Notes: a model not told the origin generated them from the letters alone. A DNA stretch of 64,000 nucleotides from Helicobacter_D sp964464895 (GCA_964464895.1 CAYXGY010000009.1:1-64000), one strand, 5' to 3'. Shown: positions 25,691 to 34,836, numbered from the stretch's first letter. Program-made: numbers and translations.

Positions 25691-27892
25691 TTATTTGCTA
25701 TTACTGAACTTTTGCAGTGATTTAACAAGCGGATTCTTAGAATCCTTGACAAATTCTCTAGGGGTGCAAAGCAATTTTTTGAGCAAACGATAAAATTTTG
25801 TATGAGAGATTCTAATCAGTAGAAAATCCGGAACGATGAGATTTAATATTTTTAATAAAAAATTATTATTATAAATTTCATAAAGATAAGATTTATAAAC
25901 CAAAGATTTCAATCCAAAATGAGTTTTTTGGTATTTTTCTACACTCAACAACTTCTCCCCTCCCAAGATGATTTGATAAAAGTCAATCTGACAAACACGT
26001 CTATATCTGCGACCCTGCCCCCTCCCATTTTTATAGAAGCTTTTCCCAAAACTATAAAATTTGAAGCACAGATAATACAAGAATCGCAAAGACTTTTCCT
26101 CATCAAAAATAAATTGTCCTTCCAAAACCGCCCTCAAATGGTGAATCAAAGATTCTTTGTCTGTCGCTTGCAGATTCAACCCATCAAAGCGATAAAATGC
26201 CTCCCCGCAGACGATACAAGACTTACCCGCCATCATTGCATAAACGCCTATGCCAGAATTAAGCGTCAAAACACATTCACAAATAGCCAACAAGTCCAAA
26301 AGATTCGTGTCATCTGGAGCAAAAATAATATTTTTATATGCTTTTTTATGAATCCCTAAAGCCAATGGGTGCTTTTTGGCAACAAATGCGATTCCTTTAC
26401 CAAGCCCTCCTGCAATATCGTCAATCATTTCTAAAAACCCCTCAAACTTGAAAGGCTCGCGTGTGAAATGCAGAATCACGGAATCACTTTGCACTTGCAG
26501 TGGAATAAACACAATGCGCTTGTCTCTAATCCCAAGTCGCTTTAAAAGTCTAAATGCTCCTTTAGACTTGCCTTGAGACTCTAAAAATCCCCCCCCCCCC
26601 GCTAAAATATTCTTAATATATTCCTTGGTTTGAGAAATTTGATTTTGACTTAAATCGTGATTCCATTGCCTTGCATTATAACTTAGAGAATCTGCGTTAA
26701 ACCCCTTATCGTCAAAAAACCAAGAATCTGGTAACGCACCCCTATCAAAACAAAGATAAGGAATGCCATAGCTCCTTACAAACTCATAAATTTCTTTGCG
26801 TTTTGGGTTGCCATAAGGATTTGGAAATAAAATTTTAGCTATTTTACACGCTTTTAAAAAGCCTAAAAATTCATCTCGCCTAAACGCATTATCTTTAAAA
26901 AACGCTTCCTCGTTTTGATGTAGAATCTCTCCTAGATAAACACTCGCTCCACGTAGAGAGTTTAAAAGTAAGCTAGAATGTTTGCAAAGCAGAAGCACTC
27001 TTTTATCTGCTGCAATATCTGCGTGTAAGGGTTCAATAAAATGTGTTTTACGATTCTTTAAGTGTTGATAAAAACGTCTATGATTGATTTTTTTTCTATC
27101 AAAATAACCATTCTGATTGGGTTTAATATGCCAAAAATGGTATAAATAGATTCCGTGCAAACTCGCTTCATTGCCAAGCAAAGAAAACCACGCACGAAAT
27201 CCCTTGAATCTAAAGAAATTCCAACTCCCGTCGTCATACATTAAAGATTTGGGCATTTTTTCAAAAGATGTCGTTTGCATAAGTAATCGCATAAAAAAGT
27301 CGTGGTCTTCATAGCTATGCCCAATAAATGCACTATCATTTCCACCAATTTCTAAATATTTATGCTTATGGACGACAACACTGCTTGAAACAAGGGAGAA
27401 AAAATCTATCCACTCTCTCTTGCCACTAATTAAATCTTCTTGCACAATTGTATCCCACAAATCTTTCTTACTCTCTGTGAGATTTTGCGTGCCTGCTTCG
27501 TTTAAAAACACAATTGGCAAACAAAGTAGCGCATTAGGATTCTTGGCAATCTTTTTGATTTCTATCAGTTTAAGCAATTTTTGGAGATTTTCATTTGAAA
27601 TATGATAATCCACATCTAAAGGCATTACCACAGCAGAATTGGCACACATTACACCGAAATTTCTACATTCTCCTTGCGAAAACTGACTTTGGTTTATCTT
27701 CAAATATCTATGTCCGTTTTCTTGAATAATTCGAGGTAAATCCTTAAATATAATGCTAGAAAATCCCTCTACAAAAATCACCTCTATCTTTTCATTACTG
27801 CGCAAGTCTTTAGCTTTTTGTATCACTCTATCTCTGATAAAGGCGCGCTCTTTGCTTGTCCCAAAAGGAATAATAATAGATAATTGTGGCAT
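25691..27892 (-). CDS. Phase-variable two-domain glycosyltransferase (GT2 plus capsule-synthesis-like)
   Basis: A 733-aa protein. Residues 1-250 form a family 2 glycosyltransferase ('LSIIIPFGTSKERA', 'MPLDVDYH', 'SYEDHDFFMRLL'). Residues about 310-610 resemble capsular polysaccharide export/synthesis proteins ('FIPLQVQSDS', 'FVAKKHPL', 'LTLNSGIGVYAMM'). A run of 12 G on the coding strand (26589-26600) encodes Gly residues near 431-435. Slippage by one base would truncate the protein there, so expression should switch on and off. The present length leaves it on. It likely modifies a surface glycan. Confidence 0.8.
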   Translation of the reverse strand: MPQLSIIIPFGTSKERAFIRDRVIQKAKDLRSNEKIEVIFVEGFSSIIFKDLPRIIQENGHRYLKINQSQFSQGECRNFGVMCANSAVVMPLDVDYHISNENLQKLLKLIEIKKIAKNPNALLCLPIVFLNEAGTQNLTESKKDLWDTIVQEDLISGKREWIDFFSLVSSSVVVHKHKYLEIGGNDSAFIGHSYEDHDFFMRLLMQTTSFEKMPKSLMYDDGSWNFFRFKGFRAWFSLLGNEASLHGIYLYHFWHIKPNQNGYFDRKKINHRRFYQHLKNRKTHFIEPLHADIAADKRVLLLCKHSSLLLNSLRGASVYLGEILHQNEEAFFKDNAFRRDEFLGFLKACKIAKILFPNPYGNPKRKEIYEFVRSYGIPYLCFDRGALPDSWFFDDKGFNADSLSYNARQWNHDLSQNQISQTKEYIKNILAGGGGFLESQGKSKGAFRLLKRLGIRDKRIVFIPLQVQSDSVILHFTREPFKFEGFLEMIDDIAGGLGKGIAFVAKKHPLALGIHKKAYKNIIFAPDDTNLLDLLAICECVLTLNSGIGVYAMMAGKSCIVCGEAFYRFDGLNLQATDKESLIHHLRAVLEGQFIFDEEKSLRFLYYLCFKFYSFGKSFYKNGRGQGRRYRRVCQIDFYQIILGGEKLLSVEKYQKTHFGLKSLVYKSYLYEIYNNNFLLKILNLIVPDFLLIRISHTKFYRLLKKLLCTPREFVKDSKNPLVKSLQKFSNSK
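26589..26600 (-). repeat. Poly-G(12) phase-variation tract in the glycosyltransferase
   Basis: Twelve C on the plus strand (12 G in the coding strand) inside the open reading frame, between 'NILA' and 'FLESQG'. The tract is of a length known to slip in Helicobacter and Campylobacter. Confidence 0.9.
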
Positions 27893-28001
27893 TGCTTTCC
27901 TAAGATTCTATAATGTCGCAAATTATAACAAATTTTTATAAGATTATTTTTACTTTTCTTATTTTAAAATTCTTAAAACTTCTCAAACATCAAGGCAAAT
28001 A

Positions 28002-29192
28002 ATGAAACAAGAAACCCTAAAACAAATGGATTTGGATTTTGTATTGCATACTTATGCGCGCAATTGGACACATTTTATCAAAGGAAAAGGTGCAAGACTC
28101 TATGATGAAAATAACAAAGAATACATTGACTTTGGCTCTGGAATCGCTGTATGCAGTGTAGGACACGGCAATGAGCGTTTAGCCGAAGCAATCTATGCGC
28201 AAGCAAAAAATCTCATCCACACTTCTAATCTTTACTTAATTGAGCCACAAGCCCTCCTAGCAAAGAAACTCGTAGAACTTAGCGGATATGATATGCGCGT
28301 GTTTTTTGCAAATTCTGGTGCAGAGGCAAACGAGGGCGCACTCAAGATTGCGAGAAAATTTGGTGAAGAAAATGGCGAACTCAAACGTTACCAAGTCATC
28401 ACATTGGATTCCTCTTTTCACGGGCGCACGATTAGCACTCTAAAGGCAACTGCCCAAAGCAAAATGCACCAATACTTCGGACCATTTCCTGATGGATTCG
28501 TTTATGCAAAGGATTTAGACGATGTACCAAACAAAATTAGCAGTGTAACTTGCGCTGTGCTCTTGGAGCTTGTGCAAGGCGAGGGTGGAATCACGCCTTT
28601 TGACAAACAAGAAGTGCAAAAACTCGCCAAGATTCTGAAAGAAAAGAATATTTTGCTAATGGTTGATGAAGTGCAAACCGGTGTCTATCGCAGTGGCGAG
28701 CTGTTTGCCTCACAAGCGTATGGAATCACTCCCGATGTGATTACTACAGCTAAAGGACTAGCCGGTGGTGTGCCTATTGGCGCAGTAATGACGAATCTCA
28801 AAGATATTTTTGCCCCAAGCGACCACGGAAGTACTTTCGGCGGAAACTTCTTAGCTACAAGAGCGGCACTAGAAGTGTTAGAGATTCTATCAGAACAAAG
28901 ACAAAGCGGGAAACTAGAGAAGACGATTGCATACTTCACCCAAAAGCTCCAAAGTCTGCAAAAATCTCATTCAGAAATTTTCACAGAAGAAGTAGGCTTG
29001 GGGCTTATGCGTGGGCTTAGAGTAAGAGATTTGGATACCTTGACAAAATTCTTAAATGTCGCCTTTGAAGAAGGTGTCTTGGTGCTAAAAAGCGGAAAAA
29101 ATACTGCGCGATTCTTACCGAGCCTCACAATTACCAAAGAGGAGATAGATGAGGGCTTTAAGCGCATAGAATCTTGTGTCGCAAAATTGTAG
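28002..29192 (+). CDS. argD: Acetylornithine aminotransferase
   Basis: A 396-aa class III PLP aminotransferase that makes N-acetylornithine in arginine synthesis and may also act on succinyl-diaminopimelate. 'GSGIAVCSVGHG', 'FANSGAEANEGALK' and 'LMVDEVQTGVYRSG' are diagnostic, and K251 in 'TTAKGLAGG' should bind PLP. It is preceded by CAAGGCAAATA and diverges from the glycosyltransferase gene. argB lies at the right edge of the window, so arginine genes are scattered. Confidence 0.92.
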   Translation: MKQETLKQMDLDFVLHTYARNWTHFIKGKGARLYDENNKEYIDFGSGIAVCSVGHGNERLAEAIYAQAKNLIHTSNLYLIEPQALLAKKLVELSGYDMRVFFANSGAEANEGALKIARKFGEENGELKRYQVITLDSSFHGRTISTLKATAQSKMHQYFGPFPDGFVYAKDLDDVPNKISSVTCAVLLELVQGEGGITPFDKQEVQKLAKILKEKNILLMVDEVQTGVYRSGELFASQAYGITPDVITTAKGLAGGVPIGAVMTNLKDIFAPSDHGSTFGGNFLATRAALEVLEILSEQRQSGKLEKTIAYFTQKLQSLQKSHSEIFTEEVGLGLMRGLRVRDLDTLTKFLNVAFEEGVLVLKSGKNTARFLPSLTITKEEIDEGFKRIESCVAKL

Positions 29193-29200
29193 AATTGTAA

Positions 29201-29230
29201 GGTAAGAATCGTTAAGATTCGCCTTTTTTT
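29201..29230 (+). terminator. Probable terminator of argD
   Basis: GAATC/GATTC stem extended imperfectly by GG/CC, then seven T. The remaining stretch to 29525 shows no gene or clear element. Confidence 0.5.
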
Positions 29231-29525
29231 ACGCCATTGCAAGAATTTCTCTGAAGCATGTTTGCATATTATGCGCTTTGATATTTTAGATAGGAAGTCG
29301 CCAAATTATCATTGTGTAAAAGCCTTTAAATTTAAGGTAATGCATGGTTTAGAATCCTGTCTAAATTGTAAATTCTACTTGATATGCAGGCTATTCATCG
29401 TGCTGTAATCAATGGCAAGCTAATTTTGCTAGAAATCATTTGCATTAAGAAAACTAGAACACAAAATAAGAATCTGATATTTTAGGGCGGATTGAGGGGT
29501 ATCAATCCGCTTGAAAATGGTTATT

Positions 29526-29819
29526 TTATTGTGCAATTGTATAAATTCTAACTTCTGGATTTTCACTCCAAAGAGGCTTAAGTCCAACAAAGACATCATT
29601 TTTAAACATATCACTTCCAAGATACGTATTTGCATTTTCAACACTATCAAATCCATGAAGCACTTGCACATCTTCCTCCCTAATTAAAAGTTCTTTAGTG
29701 AGTGCGCCTTTAATTTCTTTGAGAAATGGATTGCGGTAGTCAGCGTAAATCTTTGCCGCAGCAGGACGATTTGCATTGCTGATTTTCATCGTTATTTCAA
29801 GATAAGCTTTTACTTGCAT
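29526..29819 (-). CDS. Small protein, possibly a dimeric alpha/beta-barrel monooxygenase-like protein
   Basis: A 97-aa protein of the size and strand-helix pattern seen in ferredoxin-like dimeric alpha/beta-barrel proteins ('VQVLHGFDSVENANTYL'). No catalytic residues can be named. It is divergent from an HxlR regulator with two direct repeats between them and is its probable target. The family call is weak. Confidence 0.45.
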   Translation of the reverse strand: MQVKAYLEITMKISNANRPAAAKIYADYRNPFLKEIKGALTKELLIREEDVQVLHGFDSVENANTYLGSDMFKNDVFVGLKPLWSENPEVRIYTIAQ

Positions 29820-29905
29820 TTTGTTACTCCCACAAATTTTGTTTTGCTATTTTTTAGCAAAAGCATTATATTAAATCCGCCGCACATAAAAAAGATATAA
29901 AGAAA

Positions 29906-29937
29906 TTTATTAGTTACTAATTATTTTATTAGTTACT
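29906..29937. promoter_or_regulatory. Tandem direct-repeat operator between divergent genes
   Basis: TTTATTAGTTACT occurs twice (29906-29918 and 29925-29937), 19 bp apart from start to start. The HxlR regulator beside it is the natural candidate to bind. Confidence 0.55.
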
Positions 29938-29989
29938 TGTCATTTGATAAGCGGTGTGATATACTCATTGAGCATAAAGGAGTTTTAAA

Positions 29990-30367
29990 ATGTATCAGCC
30001 CAAACTTGAAAAAGATATTCGTTGTCCGTTAGAATATGGACTTGAAATTTTTGGTGGGAAATGGAAATCGCGCATAATCTGCGTCCTTGCTGAAATGAAA
30101 ACTTTAAGATACAACGAATTAAAAAAAGAAATGAGCAATATTTCTGATGCCGTTCTTGCTACAACACTAAAAGAACTTATTAATGATGGAATGGTTAAAA
30201 GAAAATCTTATGACGAAATACCCCCACGCGTAGAATATTTTTTGACTGATAAAGGCAAATCTGTAGTTCCGATTCTGCAAAATATTTGTAAATGGTCGGG
30301 CATTTTTTATAATGAAGATAGCGAACATACTTTAACGCAATGCCAAAAATGCAATTATAAAGCATAA
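29990..30367 (+). CDS. HxlR-family transcriptional regulator
   Basis: A 125-aa HxlR regulator: 'CPLEYGLEIFGGKWKSRI', 'LRYNELKKEMSNISDAVL' and 'PPRVEYFLTDKG'. There is an extra C-terminal Cys pair ('CQKCNYKA') that could bind metal or respond to oxidation. AAAGGAG precedes the ATG. It lies between its divergent neighbour and the MerR-controlled alcohol dehydrogenase, but has its own upstream region. Confidence 0.85.
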   Translation: MYQPKLEKDIRCPLEYGLEIFGGKWKSRIICVLAEMKTLRYNELKKEMSNISDAVLATTLKELINDGMVKRKSYDEIPPRVEYFLTDKGKSVVPILQNICKWSGIFYNEDSEHTLTQCQKCNYKA

Positions 30368-30452
30368 TTAGCACTAAACTTATTCAATAGCTTACATCAA
30401 TAATTGCTTAATAATTTTGCAGAATCTATAACATAATCAAATTTTCACCCTC

Positions 30453-30483
30453 TTGACAAACACTAGGTATCAAGAGGTATAAT
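30453..30483 (+). promoter_or_regulatory. MerR-type promoter/operator 4
   Basis: TTGACA (30453-30458), a 19-bp spacer beginning AACACTAGGTATC, and TATAAT (30478-30483). It is the fourth copy of the shared element and lies 75 bp before the alcohol dehydrogenase start, some 30 kb from the MerR gene. Confidence 0.85.
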
Positions 30484-30558
30484 TTAAATTTTATTAACTT
30501 TGGAATCTTTAATTTTAGATTCTACAAGTTTTATTCCAACAATTTTAAGGAGATGCAA

Positions 30559-31650
30559 ATGTTATTAAAAGACAATTTGACACAAGTGCAAAATGGACAA
30601 AGAATCACTGCCAAAGGCTATGCGGTCGCACACAAAAGCGATACTTTCAAGCCTTTTTCGTTCTCGCGCCACGCGCTTGGAGAAAACGACATTCTCATCG
30701 AGATTCTCTTCGCCGGAATCTGTCATAGCGACATTCACAGCGCACGCGAGGAATGGCACAAAGGAATCTTCCCGATGGTGCCCGGGCACGAAATCGCGGG
30801 GCGCGTGGTCGCAGTGGGCGCGAAAGTGAGCAAGTTCAAGGTCGGCGATTACGCTGGCGTGGGGTGTATGGTCAATAGCTGCGGCGAATGCGAGGCGTGC
30901 AAGAGAAGCCAAGAACAATTTTGCGAAAACGGCAAAACCGTCTTCACCTACGATTGCCACGACTGCTTCCACGACAACGAGCCAACCTATGGCGGCTATT
31001 CCAACAACATTGTCGTGAGCGAAAAATTCGCCGTGAATGTCCCACAAGACGCGCCGCTCGAGAAAGTCGCGCCGCTGCTTTGCGCGGGAATCACCACGTA
31101 TTCGCCGATTAAGTTTAGCAATGTCAAGGCGGGCGATAGGGTCGCTGTGGCAGGGTTTGGCGGGCTTGGCGTGATGGCACTCAAATACGCACTCAAAATG
31201 GGCGCAGAAGTCAGCGTGTTTGCGCGCAACAAAAACAAGGAAAAAGAGGCACTCGAGCTCGGCGCAAAGGCACTCTATACCGACACCAAAGCCTGCAAGG
31301 AACGGTTTGATTTCATCATCAGCACGATTCCGACTGCGTATGATGTGAATGCGTATGCGGACTTGCTCAAATTTGGTGGCGAAATGGCGATTGTTGGCTT
31401 GCCACCAGCAGATGAGAATCTCAAGATTGACTTGACGCGGCTTGTTTTTGCGGCGGGCAAAAAGGTCTATGGCTCGTTGATTGGTGGAATCAAAGAGACA
31501 CAAGAAATGCTTGATTTTTCGCTCAAACACAAAATCTATCCTGAAACAGAGATTATTTCTATTACGCAAATCAACGAAGCCTATGAGAATCTCACGAGTG
31601 GTAAAGCGAAATTCCGCTATGTGATTGATATGAAAAGCCTAAAAGAATAA
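30559..31650 (+). CDS. Zinc-dependent NAD(P) alcohol dehydrogenase (YahK/cinnamyl-type)
   Basis: A 363-aa medium-chain dehydrogenase that should reduce aldehydes to alcohols with NADPH. Catalytic zinc ligands are C55 and H77 with E78 beside it. The structural zinc site is C108, C111, C114 and C122. The nucleotide site is 'VAGFGGLGVMALKYA'. The ATG at 30559 is chosen because AAGGAG ends 6 bp upstream; the ATG at 30553 is too close. Base composition is clearly GC-richer than the flagellar genes next door. The promoter links it to the MerR regulon. Confidence 0.9.
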   Translation: MLLKDNLTQVQNGQRITAKGYAVAHKSDTFKPFSFSRHALGENDILIEILFAGICHSDIHSAREEWHKGIFPMVPGHEIAGRVVAVGAKVSKFKVGDYAGVGCMVNSCGECEACKRSQEQFCENGKTVFTYDCHDCFHDNEPTYGGYSNNIVVSEKFAVNVPQDAPLEKVAPLLCAGITTYSPIKFSNVKAGDRVAVAGFGGLGVMALKYALKMGAEVSVFARNKNKEKEALELGAKALYTDTKACKERFDFIISTIPTAYDVNAYADLLKFGGEMAIVGLPPADENLKIDLTRLVFAAGKKVYGSLIGGIKETQEMLDFSLKHKIYPETEIISITQINEAYENLTSGKAKFRYVIDMKSLKE

Positions 31651-31676
31651 ATAATTTTTGCAGATTATTTACATTG

Positions 31677-31692
31677 TGGAATAAAACTTGCT
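31677..31692 (+). promoter_or_regulatory. Sigma54 (RpoN) promoter of the flgB operon
   Basis: TGGAATAAAACTTGCT has GG at 31678-31679 and GC at 31690-31691 with 10 bp between, the -24/-12 geometry. Flagellar rod genes of Helicobacter are class 2 genes controlled by RpoN and FlgR. Confidence 0.8.
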
Positions 31693-31726
31693 TACTCTTT
31701 GTAAAGTTCAAATTTAGGAGTTTGAT

Positions 31727-32161
31727 ATGAGCATTTTTGCTTATAGCCCCGCACGCTTACTTGCGCAAGAAGCCCTTGACCATAGAGCTTTACGAAGAGA
31801 TATGATTGCGAGCAATATCGCCAATGTTTCTACTCCAATGTATCGCCCAAAAGATATAAACTTTGAACAGATGATGGCAGCCAAAGCGAATGAAATCTTT
31901 AATCGTAGCCGCAAATTAGAGCTTGATGTCGCAATCACAAACAAAAATCACTTGTTGCCTATGGAAGAAATGGACTTGAAACGTCCCACGATGTTTTATC
32001 GTGATGGGCACTTATCCCGCAATGATGGCAATAGTGTGGATTTAGACATTGAAACAAGCGAGATGGGCAAAAATGATATTATGTATCAAGCGATTGTCGG
32101 CGCATTACGCAAACAAGGTGCAATCTTTACTTATGCAGTAGAATCTGCACGCAATCTTTAA
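31727..32161 (+). CDS. flgB: Flagellar basal-body rod protein FlgB
   Basis: A 144-aa proximal rod subunit exported by the flagellar type III system. 'LRRDMIASNIANVSTPMYRP' is the N-terminal rod motif and 'VGALRKQGAIFTYAVESAR' the C-terminal heptad helix. AGGAG precedes the ATG, 35 bp after the sigma54 promoter. First gene of flgB-flgC-fliE. Confidence 0.95.
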   Translation: MSIFAYSPARLLAQEALDHRALRRDMIASNIANVSTPMYRPKDINFEQMMAAKANEIFNRSRKLELDVAITNKNHLLPMEEMDLKRPTMFYRDGHLSRNDGNSVDLDIETSEMGKNDIMYQAIVGALRKQGAIFTYAVESARNL

Positions 32162-32171
32162 GGAATTTTAA

Positions 32172-32672
32172 ATGTTTTTATCTAGTTTTGATATTAGTGG
32201 TTATGGGTTATCGGCTCAACGTCAAAGGGTAAATTTAATTTCTAGCAACATTGCTAACGCAAATACCACGCGAACCGATGAAGGAGGACCTTATAGACGA
32301 AGAGAACTTGTGCTCAAAGCATTTGATTTTGACAAAGTTTTAAATCAAAAGTATGAAAAAAGCAATAATTTGCTAGAATATGAAGATCCATTAGATGAAA
32401 TGGATAGTTTTGATGAGCAAAGGAAGCCAAAACCTACACTGATGAGTGTTTATGTGGATAAAATCGTGCGTGATGACACACAACCAAAAATGAAATACGA
32501 GCCAAACCACCCTGATGCAAATTCTGAAGGTTATGTTGCGTATCCAAACATTAATGCGGTAGTAGAAATGGCAGATTTAATTGAAGCAACTAAAGCCTAT
32601 CAGGCAAATGTTGCAGTGTTTCAAAGTGCCAAAAATATGGCGAGCACAGCAATTACAATGTTCCAAGCATAA
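32172..32672 (+). CDS. flgC: Flagellar basal-body rod protein FlgC
   Basis: A 166-aa rod subunit. 'SAQRQRVNLISSNIANANTT' is the rod-family N-terminus, and the C-terminal helix 'DLIEATKAYQANVAVFQSAK' is typical of FlgC. It follows flgB by 10 bp and has an AAGGAA site. Confidence 0.95.
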   Translation: MFLSSFDISGYGLSAQRQRVNLISSNIANANTTRTDEGGPYRRRELVLKAFDFDKVLNQKYEKSNNLLEYEDPLDEMDSFDEQRKPKPTLMSVYVDKIVRDDTQPKMKYEPNHPDANSEGYVAYPNINAVVEMADLIEATKAYQANVAVFQSAKNMASTAITMFQA

Positions 32673-32684
32673 AAAGGATTATAA

Positions 32685-33002
32685 ATGGAAATTAACAAAT
32701 ATGGAGTAGATATAGAGAAGCTAAACTCTCAACTCCAAGATATTCCGAGTCTTTCGCCAAATCACGATTTGAATCCACCCTCTAAAAGCTTTGGCAGTAT
32801 GCTAAAAGAAGCCGTAGATGAAGTGAATGCCTACCAAAAAACTAATGACCAAGTAATGGCGGATATGGCGACAGGACAAATCAAAGATATTCACCAAGCT
32901 GCCATTGCAATTGGAAAAGCTGAAAATAGTATGAAACTAATGCTAGAGGTGCGCAATAAAGCAATCAGTGCTTATAAAGAATTGATAAAAACGCAAATTT
33001 AA
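32685..33002 (+). CDS. fliE: Flagellar hook-basal body protein FliE
   Basis: A 105-aa protein joining the MS ring to the rod. 'SFGSMLKEAVDEVN' and 'IHQAAIAIGKAENSMKLML' are conserved FliE segments, and it ends with the usual amphipathic helix. It follows flgC by 12 bp. Confidence 0.93.
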   Translation: MEINKYGVDIEKLNSQLQDIPSLSPNHDLNPPSKSFGSMLKEAVDEVNAYQKTNDQVMADMATGQIKDIHQAAIAIGKAENSMKLMLEVRNKAISAYKELIKTQI

Positions 33003-33018
33003 TGCTTCTGCATTTGCA

Positions 33019-34776
33019 ATGAATGACACTCAATCCAAAAAAACAGGCAAAATCCTCCTCCTATTTCTTGCAATGGGAATAGGATTTGGCATCTTTTTGG
33101 GCACAATCTTTTACCATAATTTCACAGCACGCAAACTCCCAAACTTCCAAGCCAAACGCATTGAAAACGCAATTAGAGGAAATATTTACAGCAGTGATGG
33201 ATTCCTACTTGCTTCAAGTAAAAAAGTCTATAAAGCAGTAGTAAATACCTATAATATCAATCCGCAAAAAAAAGAACTTTTTATCAATCTTTTTAGCATT
33301 TATAGCAAGATTCCCAAAAGCCAAATTCGCTCTAAATTAACGCAAAAAGGCAATGTTACACTTTCATACGATATTGATTCTAAAACTGCAAGCTATCTAA
33401 AACAACTCAATCTAAAGCTCAATCAATTAGATGTTTTTCAAAGTTATGAAGATGAGAATGGGCATATTTTCAAATATGGCTTGTCCGTTGTGGAAAGTGG
33501 CGAATCCAGAGACTATCTTTATCAAGACACAATGGAACCAATTCTTGGCTATGTCAATAAACAAAATGATACCAATATTACACACGTGCAAGGTGTAAAA
33601 GGAATAGAAAAAAGCTTTGATAATGAACTAGAGCCTATGAGCGATTTGCTGATGATCGGACAACGTGATATTGGCTTCAATGTCATCTTAAACAAACGTT
33701 CTACTTTCAAAGAAAGAGTAGATGGCTATGATATTATTAGCTCTATTCCATTGAAATTGCAGAAAAAGATAGAGCGACTTGCCGATGAAAATGCCTCCCA
33801 ACTTGGTGCAAAGGAGATTCTCATCGGCATTATGGAAAGCAAAAGTGGCAGAATCTTAAGCCTTGCAAGCAATGCGCGTTTCAATCCCAATTTAATTACC
33901 AAAAATGATTATTCCAAACTCAACACCAATGCTATTGAATATTCCTATGAACCCGGAAGCATTATCAAGCCCATTATTTATGCTATTTTGCTTGATAAGA
34001 ATCTTATTTATCCTAAAGAAACCATTGACTTAGAAAATGGACGCTTTAAACTACATAATTTCTATATCACTGATACACATAGGTTAAAATCCGCTACCGC
34101 CGAAGAAGTGCTACTCTATTCTAGCAATATTGGTATGGCAAAGATAGCGCAACGTTTAAGTCCGCCAGAATATAATGCCGCCTTGCAAGCTTTTGGCTTT
34201 GGCAATCTAAGCGGGATTGACTTGCCTTATGAGCGTGTGGGCGTGATTCCAGATGCAAAACGATTCCAAAGCGAAGTCTATCGCGCGACTGCATCTTATG
34301 GCTATGGATTGCGCACAACCTTTATGCAAATGCTTAAAGCCTATAACATCATCATCAATCACGGAATCTCTTATGAACCCTACTTGGTGGAATATATCCA
34401 AGATTCCAAGTCTATCCGCTATAAACTCAAACACCAAACACCTATTAGAATTCTTAGCGACAAAACCGCCAAAGAGGTTAAAAACACTTTAGTCAAAGTC
34501 GTCAATGAGGGCACGGGGAAAACGGCACAAGTCCAGGGGATTACAATTGGGGGCAAAACCGGCACAGCACATATCGCACAAGGTGGAAAATATGTAAGCA
34601 AGTATAATAGCTCATTTTTCGGCTTTGCTAATGATGAAAAAGGCAACGAATACACGATTGGCATTAGCGTCTTTGAACCCAATGAAGCCGAAGCCTATTT
34701 TGCCGCACGCACCGCTGTGCCACTCTTTAGAGAGGTTGTGAATCTACTCATCAAGGAAAACTATCTAAAGCCTTGA
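33019..34776 (+). CDS. ftsI: Penicillin-binding protein (peptidoglycan transpeptidase, FtsI-like)
   Basis: A 585-aa class B penicillin-binding protein. One N-terminal membrane segment (residues 11-33) anchors it; a dimerisation region and the transpeptidase domain follow. Catalytic motifs are SxxK at S314 ('PGSIIKP'), SxN at 368-370 ('YSSNIG') and KTG at 513-515. It cross-links septal peptidoglycan. Its position right after fliE is the same as in H. pylori, which supports the FtsI assignment over PBP2. The ATG is used with weak Shine-Dalgarno; translation may depend on coupling to fliE. Confidence 0.88.
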   Translation: MNDTQSKKTGKILLLFLAMGIGFGIFLGTIFYHNFTARKLPNFQAKRIENAIRGNIYSSDGFLLASSKKVYKAVVNTYNINPQKKELFINLFSIYSKIPKSQIRSKLTQKGNVTLSYDIDSKTASYLKQLNLKLNQLDVFQSYEDENGHIFKYGLSVVESGESRDYLYQDTMEPILGYVNKQNDTNITHVQGVKGIEKSFDNELEPMSDLLMIGQRDIGFNVILNKRSTFKERVDGYDIISSIPLKLQKKIERLADENASQLGAKEILIGIMESKSGRILSLASNARFNPNLITKNDYSKLNTNAIEYSYEPGSIIKPIIYAILLDKNLIYPKETIDLENGRFKLHNFYITDTHRLKSATAEEVLLYSSNIGMAKIAQRLSPPEYNAALQAFGFGNLSGIDLPYERVGVIPDAKRFQSEVYRATASYGYGLRTTFMQMLKAYNIIINHGISYEPYLVEYIQDSKSIRYKLKHQTPIRILSDKTAKEVKNTLVKVVNEGTGKTAQVQGITIGGKTGTAHIAQGGKYVSKYNSSFFGFANDEKGNEYTIGISVFEPNEAEAYFAARTAVPLFREVVNLLIKENYLKP

Positions 34777-34836
34777 AATAAGATTTTAAAGAACTTTCTG
34801 ATAACCTTATGAGAGTTTTCATAATTGGGAGAAATA

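Noticed and set aside
30565..31569. 334-codon minus-strand frame antisense to the alcohol dehydrogenase
   Set aside because: The plus strand has complete zinc-ligand and nucleotide motifs. The antisense frame is an artefact of GC-rich codons and has no recognisable domains.
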